A DNA stretch of 8,810 nucleotides. Source: Bacillota bacterium. Its GTDB lineage: Bacteria > Bacillota > Clostridia > Oscillospirales > Oscillospiraceae. The DNA lies in assembly GCA_023395775.1 (NCBI GenBank), contig JAEWYA010000135.1:1-8810 (forward strand), written 5' to 3'. The notes below the pieces were generated by a model. That model saw only the letters and a program-made list of their open reading frames with translations, was not told the DNA's origin and did not search any database. Both the position numbers and the translations under genes were made by a program. Each line of letters begins with the position of its first letter. Within the stretch, counting starts at the first letter, position 1. Positions 1 to 5,579 of the stretch are shown piece by piece.

Positions 1-461
1 ACATTCCCCGTCTCGTTGTTTACCAGCATTACGCTCACCAGCGCCGTGTCGGGCTGGACGGCTTCCAGCACCGCTTCCGCGGAAATATTTCCGTCCCGGT
101 CCGGAGTCAGGAAGGTGACCTCGTACCCGTCCTGTTCCAGCCATCTGCACCGTTCCAGAATCGCGCTGTGCTCCACAGCGGTGGTGACAATGTGCTTCCC
201 CACCCGCCGGTTTTGCCACAGAGCCGCGGTAAACGCCCAGTTGTCGGACTCCGTGCCGCAGGCGGTGAAAAACAGCCGCCCCGGCTCACAGCCCAGAGCG
301 TCCGCGATTTCCCCGCGGCAGTCGTCCACCAGCCGCCGCGCCTCCCGGCCATAGGCATACTGAGAGCTGGGATTTCCATACTCCTCCGTCAGCACACGGT
401 ACATCTCGTCCGCCACCGCTTTGGGCACCGGCGTGGTGGCGGCGTGATCGAGATAGATCAT
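1..461 (-). CDS. nifS: Cysteine desulfurase, NifS/IscS type (3' end cut by window edge)
   Basis: This is a PLP enzyme of the class V aminotransferase fold that converts cysteine to alanine and passes persulfide sulfur to Fe-S cluster assembly or tRNA thiolation. Only 153 residues lie in the window; family members are usually about 380-400 long, so the PLP lysine and persulfide cysteine are outside. The N-terminus MIYLDHAATTPVP is diagnostic. It is followed by YGNPSS (residues 28-33), FTACGTESDN (65-74, the phosphate-binding loop region), TTAVEHSAIL (93-102, with H98 expected to stack on PLP) and VNNETGN (147-153). The start at 461 is supported by AAAGGAG (470-476 on the complement) 8 bases upstream. 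It is divergent from mtaB across 137 bases. NifS cannot be told from IscS or SufS without the C-terminus, although the N-terminal motifs fit the NifS/IscS branch better. Confidence 0.93.
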   Translation of the reverse strand, partial: MIYLDHAATTPVPKAVADEMYRVLTEEYGNPSSQYAYGREARRLVDDCRGEIADALGCEPGRLFFTACGTESDNWAFTAALWQNRRVGKHIVTTAVEHSAILERCRWLEQDGYEVTFLTPDRDGNISAEAVLEAVQPDTALVSVMLVNNETGN

Positions 462-485
462 TGGAAACACTCCTTTGATTGGGGC

Positions 486-514
486 TTGCCCCAGAGATAA
501 ATTGCAAGTATAAT
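486..514 (+). promoter_or_regulatory. Sigma-A-type promoter reading toward mtaB
   Basis: TTGCCC (486-491) is followed after exactly 17 bases by a perfect TATAAT (509-514). Transcription would start near 521, giving an untranslated leader of about 78 bases before mtaB at 599. The -35 box matches four of six consensus bases. A weaker second option, TTGTAT (541-546) with TATAAA (563-568) and a 16-base spacer, lies closer to the gene. Confidence 0.6.
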
Positions 515-516
515 GG

Positions 517-540
517 AGCTGTGCCGCTCGCGGCACAGCT
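517..540. promoter_or_regulatory. Perfect palindrome, candidate operator or leader hairpin
   Basis: The arms AGCTGTGCCG and CGGCACAGCT are exact reverse complements separated by CTCG. The dyad spans about -4 to +20 of the predicted plus-strand start near 521, and about +15 to +38 of the predicted minus-strand transcript. It could be an operator for a dimeric regulator, an RNA hairpin in the cysteine desulfurase leader, or a terminator on the plus strand, because TTTGTATT follows. In RNA, three G-U wobble pairs would lengthen the plus-strand stem. The role is inferred; the symmetry is seen directly. Confidence 0.55.
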
Positions 541-560
541 TTGTATTGCACAGTCTTATT

Positions 561-589
561 ATTATAAAGAAAATTGCCTGAAATAGCAA
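561..589 (-). promoter_or_regulatory. Sigma-A-type promoter reading toward the cysteine desulfurase
   Basis: On the complement, TTGCTA (589-584) precedes a perfect TATAAT (566-561) by 17 bases. Transcription would start near 554, leaving a leader of about 92 bases before the start codon at 461 and running through the 517-540 palindrome. The -35 box overlaps the mtaB ribosome binding site AAGGAG (588-593), so the two genes share control DNA. Confidence 0.55.
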
Positions 590-598
590 GGAGAATCC

Positions 599-1891
599 AT
601 GAGAATTGCCATTTACACTTTGGGCTGCAAGGTAAATCAGTATGAGACGCAGGCCATGGAGCAGGAGCTCCGCCGCCGGGGCCATGAAATCGTGCCCTTT
701 TCAGACGGCGCGGACGCCTATGTGGTCAACACCTGCTCCGTCACCGCCGTCAGCGACCAGAAGTCCCGCCAGATGCTCTCCCGCGCCCGGCGGGAGCATC
801 CGGGCGCGGTGGTGGCCGTCTGCGGGTGTTACGCCCAGACCCACCCGGAGGACGTCCGGAAGCTGGATGTGGACCTGATCTCCGGCACCGGGGACCGGAT
901 GGGCTTTGTGGACCTTCTCGAGCAGGAGCTGGAGGACCGCAGACCCATGGAATCCATGGACCGGGCCTTTGACCGCCGCGCGTTTGAGGTCCTCCCCGCC
1001 GGAGGGCTGGAGGGCCGTACCCGCGCCATGCTGAAGGTGGAGGACGGTTGCGTCAACTTCTGTTCCTACTGCATCATCCCCTATGCCCGCGGGCCGATCC
1101 GGTCCCTGCCGCTGGAAACGGCGGCGGAGCGGACGCGGGAGCTGGAACGGGAGGGCTATCGAGAAATCGTCCTGACCGGCATTGAAATTTCCTCCTGGGG
1201 CGCAGACCTGAAGAATGGGCAGAGCCTCATTGATCTGATGGAGGCCCTCAGCGCCGCCGCGCCGAACCTTCGGCTGCGGCTGGGCAGTTTGGAGCCGCGG
1301 ACAATCACCGAGGACTTCTGCCTGCGGGCGGCAAAGCTTCCCAATCTCTGCCCCCAATTCCACCTGTCCATGCAGTCCGGCTGCGACGAAACCCTCCGGC
1401 GCATGAACCGGAAATACGACACCGCCCGATATCTCCAATCCGTAGAGCTGCTGAACGCCCACTTTGACCGTCCGGCGGTCACCACCGACATGATTGTGGG
1501 CTTTCCCAGCGAAACGGAGGAGGAATTTGCCCAGTCTCTGGAATTTATTCGCCGGTGCGGGTTTGCCCGGATGCACATTTTCCCCTATTCCATCCGCCCC
1601 GGTACCCCGGCGGCCGAGATGGAGCAGGTTCCGTCCTCTGTGAAGGAGGACCGGGCCAGGCGGGCCGCCAACCTGGCGGACGAGCTCCACCGCGCGTATC
1701 TCTCCGGCTGCGTGGGACGGGTCTATCCCGTGCTGTACGAGCAGCCCCGGGACGGCAAGTACTCCGGCCACGCTCCCAACTACATGGAGGTCCTGACGAG
1801 CGGGGATAAGGCGCTCCACAACCGGGTGGTAAGAACCCGCATCACCGGCGTGGAGGGCTCCGCCCTGTTGGGAGAATTGGAGGAAACGTGA
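599..1891 (+). CDS. mtaB: tRNA (t6A37-C2)-methylthiotransferase MtaB
   Basis: This radical SAM enzyme adds a methylthio group to N6-threonylcarbamoyl-adenosine 37 of ANN-decoding tRNAs, giving ms2t6A. The 430-residue length is normal. An N-terminal UPF0004 domain holds the auxiliary-cluster cysteines C10 (TLGCKVNQYET), C46 (VVNTCSVT) and C77 (CGCYAQ). The radical SAM triad is C151, C155 and C158 in GCVNFCSYCIIPYARG. Later motifs are LRLGSLEP (226-233), FHLSMQSGC (254-262), TDMIVGFPSE (296-305) and FPYSIRPGTPA (328-338). Roughly the last 60 residues should form the RNA-binding TRAM domain, which is recognised here mainly by position. The start at 599 has AAGGAG five bases upstream. TLGCKVNQYE and the overall length favour MtaB over MiaB or RimO. 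The next gene starts on the last base of its stop codon. Confidence 0.95.
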   Translation: MRIAIYTLGCKVNQYETQAMEQELRRRGHEIVPFSDGADAYVVNTCSVTAVSDQKSRQMLSRARREHPGAVVAVCGCYAQTHPEDVRKLDVDLISGTGDRMGFVDLLEQELEDRRPMESMDRAFDRRAFEVLPAGGLEGRTRAMLKVEDGCVNFCSYCIIPYARGPIRSLPLETAAERTRELEREGYREIVLTGIEISSWGADLKNGQSLIDLMEALSAAAPNLRLRLGSLEPRTITEDFCLRAAKLPNLCPQFHLSMQSGCDETLRRMNRKYDTARYLQSVELLNAHFDRPAVTTDMIVGFPSETEEEFAQSLEFIRRCGFARMHIFPYSIRPGTPAAEMEQVPSSVKEDRARRAANLADELHRAYLSGCVGRVYPVLYEQPRDGKYSGHAPNYMEVLTSGDKALHNRVVRTRITGVEGSALLGELEET

Positions 1892-2466
1892 TGAAAAGCC
1901 ACTTTTTCGCATATCTGTCCCGCCTGCGGTTCATCTCCCGCTGGGCGCTGATGCGCAACACCGCCACGGAAAACGTGCAGGAACACAGCCATCAGGCGGC
2001 GGTGCTGGCCCACGCGCTGGGGGTCATCCGCAACCAGCGCTTCGGCGGCCATGTGGACGCCGGGGCGGTGGCCGTGGCGGCGCTGTATCACGACGCGTCG
2101 GAGATTCTCACCGGAGACATGCCCACACCCATCAAATACTTTAACCCCTCTATCCGCTCCGCCTATAAGGAGGTGGAGGCGGTTGCCAACCGAAAGCTGC
2201 TGGAAATGCTTCCGCCGGAGCTGCAAAGTTCCTATGAGCCGATTCTGGAGATCCCGGACCCGGAGATCCGCGTTCTGGTCAAGGCGGCGGACAAGCTGTC
2301 CGCCTACATCAAGTGCGCGGAGGAGGTCAAGGCCGGAAACGGCGAATTCCGGGACGCGGCCCAGCAGACCCGCGCCGCGCTGGAGGAATTCGGCCTACCG
2401 GAGGTAACCTATTTTTTAGACACGTTCATGGATAGCTTCTCTCTGACGCTGGACGAACTGAAATAA
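1891..2466 (+). CDS. yfbR: YfbR-type HD-domain 5'-deoxynucleotidase
   Basis: This is a metal-dependent HD-superfamily phosphohydrolase that dephosphorylates deoxynucleoside 5'-monophosphates, acting in nucleotide pool balance in the cytosol. At 191 residues it is close to E. coli YfbR (about 199). The family signature ISRWALMRNTATENVQEHS (15-33) is followed by the metal ligands H32, H67-D68 (ALYHDASE) and D134 (KAADKLSAY), with E71 and GDMPTPIKY (75-83) completing the active site. The ATG at 1891 is preferred: it overlaps the mtaB stop (TGATG) and has GGAGG (1879-1883) seven bases upstream, whereas an in-frame GTG at 1888 leaves only four. The gene is almost certainly co-transcribed and translationally coupled with mtaB. 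A hairpin just after the stop ends the unit. Substrate specificity is inferred from the family. Confidence 0.9.
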   Translation: MKSHFFAYLSRLRFISRWALMRNTATENVQEHSHQAAVLAHALGVIRNQRFGGHVDAGAVAVAALYHDASEILTGDMPTPIKYFNPSIRSAYKEVEAVANRKLLEMLPPELQSSYEPILEIPDPEIRVLVKAADKLSAYIKCAEEVKAGNGEFRDAAQQTRAALEEFGLPEVTYFLDTFMDSFSLTLDELK

Positions 2467-2469
2467 ACG

Positions 2470-2500
2470 CGGGGGCTTCGGAAAATTTCCGAAGACCCCG
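2470..2500. terminator. Bidirectional terminator between convergent genes
   Basis: The arms are CTTCGGAAA (2476-2484) and TTTCCGAAG (2486-2494), extended by CGGGG/CCCCG (2470-2474 and 2496-2500) with one G/A mismatch, giving about 14 pairs around a one-base centre that will open into a short loop. TCATTTTAGATTTT follows on the plus strand, and CGTTTATTT follows on the complement. The hairpin sits between the stop codons of two convergent genes and can serve both. Confidence 0.85.
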
Positions 2501-2505
2501 TCATT

Positions 2506-3624
2506 TTAGATTTTAATCAATTCATATTCCCGGGTGCCGATTCCCAGCATCTCTCCGTGTTCCAGGCACACGCGCCAGTCGGTGTCGGCGTGGGCAGCGG
2601 TGAGGTTATCCCCGCAGGTACAGTCGTGTCCCTCGTCGAACAGCACGGAACCGGGCATCGCGGGCTGCGCGTTCACCGCGTCGGCACAGGCCTGGTCCAG
2701 CGCCACCGGGTCAAAGGAGGCGAACATGCCCACATCCGGGGCGATGGGAGCGTCATTTTCAGAGTGACAGTCGCAGTTGGGCGAGATATCCACCACCAGG
2801 GACACGTGGAAGCAGGGCCGTCCATCCACCACTGCCTTGGTGTACTCCGCGATCTTTTTATTCAAAATCGCGGGAGCCTCGTCGTTGGCGGCGCAGATGG
2901 CATCCTTCGGACACACGCCCAGGCACCGTCCGCAGCCCACGCACTTGTCCTGATCAATGGACGCCTTGCGGTCTATAACATGGGGCGCATCGTGGGCACA
3001 GATCTTCACGCAGGCGCCGCAGCCGATGCACCGCTTCTGCTTCACAAAGGGCTTTCCGGAGCTGTGCATCTCCATCTTGCCCGCCCGGGAGCCGCAGCCC
3101 ATGCCGATGTTTTTCAGCGTTCCGCCCATACCGGTCTGCTCATGGCCTTTGAAGTGGGTCAGAGAGACAAACACGTCCGCGTCCATCACGGCCCGGCCGA
3201 TCTTGGCCCCTTTCACATATTCGCCGCCCTCTACCGGCACCAGCACCTCGTCCGTGCCCTTGAGCCCGTCGGCAATCAGAATGTGGCAGCCGGTGGAAAA
3301 GGGAGAAAAGCCGTTGACATAGGCGGATTCGATATGGTCCAGCGCATTTTTTCGCCCGCCCACATACAGCGTATTGCAGTCCGTGAGATAGGGCTTTCCC
3401 CCCTGGGATTTGACAAGGTCCGCCACGACCTTGGCCCAGTTGGGCCGCAGGTACGCCAGATTTCCCGGCTCGCCGAAGTGCATCTTGATCGCCACGTATT
3501 TCCCGTCCATGTCAATGTCCCCGAAGCCGGCGGTCATCATCAGCCGCGCCAGCTTCTGCGGCAGATTCTCCCGCCAGCTGGGAGCGCGGAAATCTGCGAA
3601 ATAGACCTTTGCCTTCTCTGCCAT
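2506..3624 (-). CDS. DUF362 domain protein with two 4Fe-4S clusters
   Basis: This is a cytoplasmic iron-sulfur protein of 372 residues with no signal peptide or membrane segment. The DUF362 domain is split by a 2[4Fe-4S] ferredoxin insert: C199, C202, C205 and C209 (CIGCGACVKIC), then C228, C231, C234 and C238 (CVGCGRCLGVC). DUF362 motifs seen are VAIKMHFGEPGN (44-55), SLTHFKGHEQTGMGGTLKNI (154-173) and APIAPDVGMFASFDPVALDQ (292-311). Two further close cysteine pairs, C284/C286 (NCDC) and C335/C337 (CTC), could bind another metal or form a redox pair. The start at 3624 has GAGGAGG (3634-3640) nine bases upstream. It follows an unknown gene by 46 bases with no terminator between them, so an operon is likely. 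The substrate of such DUF362 proteins is not known to me; an electron-transfer or redox role is an inference from the clusters. Confidence 0.9.
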   Translation of the reverse strand: MAEKAKVYFADFRAPSWRENLPQKLARLMMTAGFGDIDMDGKYVAIKMHFGEPGNLAYLRPNWAKVVADLVKSQGGKPYLTDCNTLYVGGRKNALDHIESAYVNGFSPFSTGCHILIADGLKGTDEVLVPVEGGEYVKGAKIGRAVMDADVFVSLTHFKGHEQTGMGGTLKNIGMGCGSRAGKMEMHSSGKPFVKQKRCIGCGACVKICAHDAPHVIDRKASIDQDKCVGCGRCLGVCPKDAICAANDEAPAILNKKIAEYTKAVVDGRPCFHVSLVVDISPNCDCHSENDAPIAPDVGMFASFDPVALDQACADAVNAQPAMPGSVLFDEGHDCTCGDNLTAAHADTDWRVCLEHGEMLGIGTREYELIKI

Positions 3625-3670
3625 CCTAGTTTTCCTCCTCGTTTTTTCTCTGCCTCAAAGCCGCATCCCT

Positions 3671-4084
3671 CTACTCATCCAAATCCACGCAGACGTGATC
3701 CGTCCCGTGTTCTTCAAATTCGTCCATATAGGTGTCGATGCGCTCCATCAGTTCGTTGTAATTCTCTCGGGTCATGGGCTCCCCGTCCATATCCCGCAGC
3801 GCCAGCTCTTCCGCCAGAATCTCATAGAACACCACGTCCTCATAGTCCGCGATGGCCTCGTGGATGCCGCCGTCGGCAAACGCGCGGGAGGGAATGATCT
3901 CTCCGTCCAGCCGCTCCGCCAGCTTGTGCATTCCGTGGGCGGGACAGTGGGAGAAGATCAGACTCTCCACAGCGTCATACTCCTTAATGCGGTCATCCTC
4001 ACGGGCGGAATTCATCACCCAATTTCCTATGTACACCAAGTCCAGCAGATAGCGATACTGCTGTTCCGTCAACTCAATCTTCAC
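3671..4084 (-). CDS. Conserved acidic protein of unknown function
   Basis: I do not recognise a named family, though the style resembles small hypothetical proteins found in clostridia. The product is 137 residues, strongly acidic, with no membrane segment or signal peptide. It is rich in helix-forming residues (for example YEDVVFYEILAEELALRDM) and ends in DEFEEHGTDHVCVDLDE. An opening EQQYRYLLDLVYIGNWVM segment is the most distinctive stretch. The start is placed at the GTG at 4084, because GGGAGG (4093-4098 on the complement) lies eight bases upstream. A longer in-frame GTG at 4135 has no ribosome binding site and lies upstream of the predicted transcription start near 4132. The gene precedes the DUF362 gene by 46 bases, so the two may act together. 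Confidence 0.75.
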   Translation of the reverse strand: MKIELTEQQYRYLLDLVYIGNWVMNSAREDDRIKEYDAVESLIFSHCPAHGMHKLAERLDGEIIPSRAFADGGIHEAIADYEDVVFYEILAEELALRDMDGEPMTRENYNELMERIDTYMDEFEEHGTDHVCVDLDE

Positions 4085-4138
4085 GGCAAACACCTCCCAA
4101 CTCCGGTTCCCCCAACCGTGCCGCTGATTTCTCACAGC

Positions 4139-4167
4139 ATTATATCAAATTCAATTCTGAAATTCTA
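4139..4167 (-). promoter_or_regulatory. Extended -10 promoter for the minus-strand operon
   Basis: On the complement, TGATATAAT (4147-4139) is a perfect TATAAT with the TGn extension. The -35 region at the usual 17-base distance (TAGAAT, 4167-4162) is poor, which is typical of extended -10 promoters. Transcription would start near 4132 and supports translation beginning at 4084. Confidence 0.6.
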
Positions 4168-4195
4168 CCTAAAAAACCGGGAAAAAAGCCTAAAA
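4168..4195. repeat. Phased A-tracts and a CCTAAAA direct repeat between divergent promoters
   Basis: A-runs at 4171-4176, 4182-4187 and 4192-4195 are centred 11 and 9 bases apart, close to one helical turn, which is the pattern of intrinsically bent DNA. CCTAAAA occurs at 4168-4174 and again at 4189-4195, exactly 21 bases apart. The block lies about 40-65 bases upstream of both predicted transcription starts, where UP elements bind the polymerase alpha subunit. Confidence 0.45.
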
Positions 4196-4201
4196 TCTGA
4201 C

Positions 4202-4230
4202 TTGCCGGAGACAAATATACATAGTATAAT
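4202..4230 (+). promoter_or_regulatory. Sigma-A-type promoter for murI
   Basis: TTGCCG (4202-4207) is followed after 17 bases by a perfect TATAAT (4225-4230). The predicted start near 4237 gives a leader of about 57 bases. It closely resembles the promoter at 486-514, with a TTGCC -35 and TATAATGG at the -10. Confidence 0.7.
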
Positions 4231-4293
4231 GGTCAAGTTGAGGCTATATGATAAGATATAGTCTTTCCAGCGACAGATTTGGAGGCACTTTTC

Positions 4294-5109
4294 ATGGATA
4301 AACGACCCATCGGCGTGTTCGACTCCGGCCTCGGCGGACTCACCGCCGTCCGCTCTCTGAGAAAAATTTTGCCGGAGGAGGATCTCATTTACTTTGGAGA
4401 TACCTCCCGCGTCCCCTACGGGGGCCGATCCCGGGAGACAATTTTAAAATATGCCCGGCAGGACGTGCGGTTCCTGCGCTCCTTTGATCTCAAGGCGATT
4501 CTGATTGCCTGCGGCACCGTGTCCACCACCTCTTTGCCAACGCTCAAGGCGGAAAACGATCTGCCCATGGTGGGTGTGGTGGAGCCCACCTGCGCCCGGG
4601 CCGCCGCCGTAACAAAAAACAAACGGGTGGGCATGATTGCCACGCAGGCCAGCGTTCGGACGGGTACTTATAAAAAAGCGCTGGCGGAGCTGGACCCGGA
4701 CATTCAGGTGTTTGCGAAGGCCTGTCCCCTGTTCGTCCCGCTGGTCGAAAACGGGCGGTTTCACAGGGGCGACGTGGTCATTGAGACCATAGCTCGGGAA
4801 TATCTGGACTCCATGCGGGAGACGGGCATCGACACGCTGATCCTGGGCTGCACCCACTATCCGCTGCTGACGGAGATCATCGCCGGGGTCATGGGACCGG
4901 GGGTGGAATTGGTGTCCGCCGGAGAGGAATCCGCCTTTGAGCTGAAGCGAATGCTGAAGTCCCAGGGGCTTCGGAACGACGAGACCCGTCATGGAGACGC
5001 TACATATTATGTCAGCGACCGGGTGGAGAGTTTCGAGGAGACCGCCTCCTGGTTTTTGCAGGAGGATTTGCGCCATGGAGCCAATCAAATTGACATTGAC
5101 CGATACTGA
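4294..5109 (+). CDS. murI: Glutamate racemase
   Basis: This cofactor-independent racemase interconverts L- and D-glutamate, supplying D-Glu for peptidoglycan. The product is 271 residues, the usual length. Motifs in order are IGVFDSGLGGLT (6-17, with D10 and S11), YFGDTSRVPYGGRS (33-46), IACGTVSTTSLP (71-82, with catalytic C73) and LILGCTHYPLL (182-192, with catalytic C186 and H188). Both catalytic cysteines are present. The usual ACNT motif reads ACGT here, replacing an asparagine whose side chain normally helps bind the substrate. The ATG at 4294 is chosen because GGAGG (4281-4285) lies eight bases upstream; a TTG at 4279 would place this site inside the gene. The 3' end overlaps the next gene by 35 bases, implying coupled translation with the DUF1934 gene and co-transcription with argS. 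Confidence 0.95.
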   Translation: MDKRPIGVFDSGLGGLTAVRSLRKILPEEDLIYFGDTSRVPYGGRSRETILKYARQDVRFLRSFDLKAILIACGTVSTTSLPTLKAENDLPMVGVVEPTCARAAAVTKNKRVGMIATQASVRTGTYKKALAELDPDIQVFAKACPLFVPLVENGRFHRGDVVIETIAREYLDSMRETGIDTLILGCTHYPLLTEIIAGVMGPGVELVSAGEESAFELKRMLKSQGLRNDETRHGDATYYVSDRVESFEETASWFLQEDLRHGANQIDIDRY

Positions 5110-5539
5110 GTCCGCGCCTTTGCCGGTCATCCTCTCCGTCCGGGGAGAGCAGTATTTTGACGGCTGCGACCCGGACGGCACGGAGCTGACCACCGAGGGA
5201 ACGCTGACCATGGTCCCGGGCGGGGTACTGCTGCGCTATGAGGAGAGCACCCTTACCGGCATGGAGGGGACCACCACCACGTTTGAGCTGCGGGGCCCCC
5301 GAGTCGTGCTGACCCGGTCCGGAAAGGTGAATTCCCAGATGGTCTTTGAGGAAGGCAGGCAGCATACGTCGCTGTACGAAACCCCCATGGGTGAACTGTG
5401 CGTGGACATTCAGACCAGCCTGCTGCGCCACAATCTGACGGAGCGGGGCGGTCTTTTGGAAATCAAATACTCGATTGCGGTGGAACACACCGCCACAGGG
5501 AAGAACGCGTTTAAAATCCGCGTGCGGCCCAAAAGCTGA
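5075..5539 (+). CDS. ywiB: DUF1934 (YwiB-like) beta-barrel protein
   Basis: This is a small cytosolic protein of 154 residues assigned to DUF1934, whose members adopt a calycin-like beta-barrel; the biochemical role is unknown. Seen features are PVILSVRGEQYFDG (17-30), TEGTLTMVPGGVLLRYEES (40-58), and the paired strands VNSQMVFEEGRQHTSLYETPMG (85-106) and LEIKYSIAV (128-136). The start at 5075 has GGAGG (5061-5065) nine bases upstream; a longer in-frame reading from 4991 is only murI sequence read in another frame. It begins inside murI and ends 40 bases before argS. In Bacillus subtilis ywiB also lies next to argS, so the pairing is conserved context that supports the call. No membrane segment or signal peptide is seen. 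Confidence 0.85.
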   Translation: MEPIKLTLTDTESAPLPVILSVRGEQYFDGCDPDGTELTTEGTLTMVPGGVLLRYEESTLTGMEGTTTTFELRGPRVVLTRSGKVNSQMVFEEGRQHTSLYETPMGELCVDIQTSLLRHNLTERGGLLEIKYSIAVEHTATGKNAFKIRVRPKS

Positions 5540-5579
5540 CGCAAAGGTTAGCCACACCAAAGAAAGAGGTACGTGAACC

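Noticed and set aside
481..492. The short dyad GGGGC-TT-GCCCC upstream of the cysteine desulfurase
   Set aside because: Five-pair stems with a two-base loop are common by chance in GC-rich DNA. It overlaps the -35 box but gives no independent evidence of function.
701..1912. A 403-codon open frame on the minus strand opposite mtaB
   Set aside because: It lies wholly antisense to a clear mtaB, shows no recognisable domain, and long antisense frames are expected at this GC content.
2557..3897. A 446-codon open frame on the plus strand opposite the DUF362 gene
   Set aside because: The minus-strand gene has ferredoxin motifs and a good ribosome binding site. The plus frame is a low-complexity shadow rich in His, Arg and Pro.
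4085..4135. A 17-residue N-terminal extension of the unknown acidic protein from a GTG at 4135
   Set aside because: There is no ribosome binding site upstream of it and the predicted transcription start (near 4132) lies inside it, while the GTG at 4084 has GGGAGG at good spacing.
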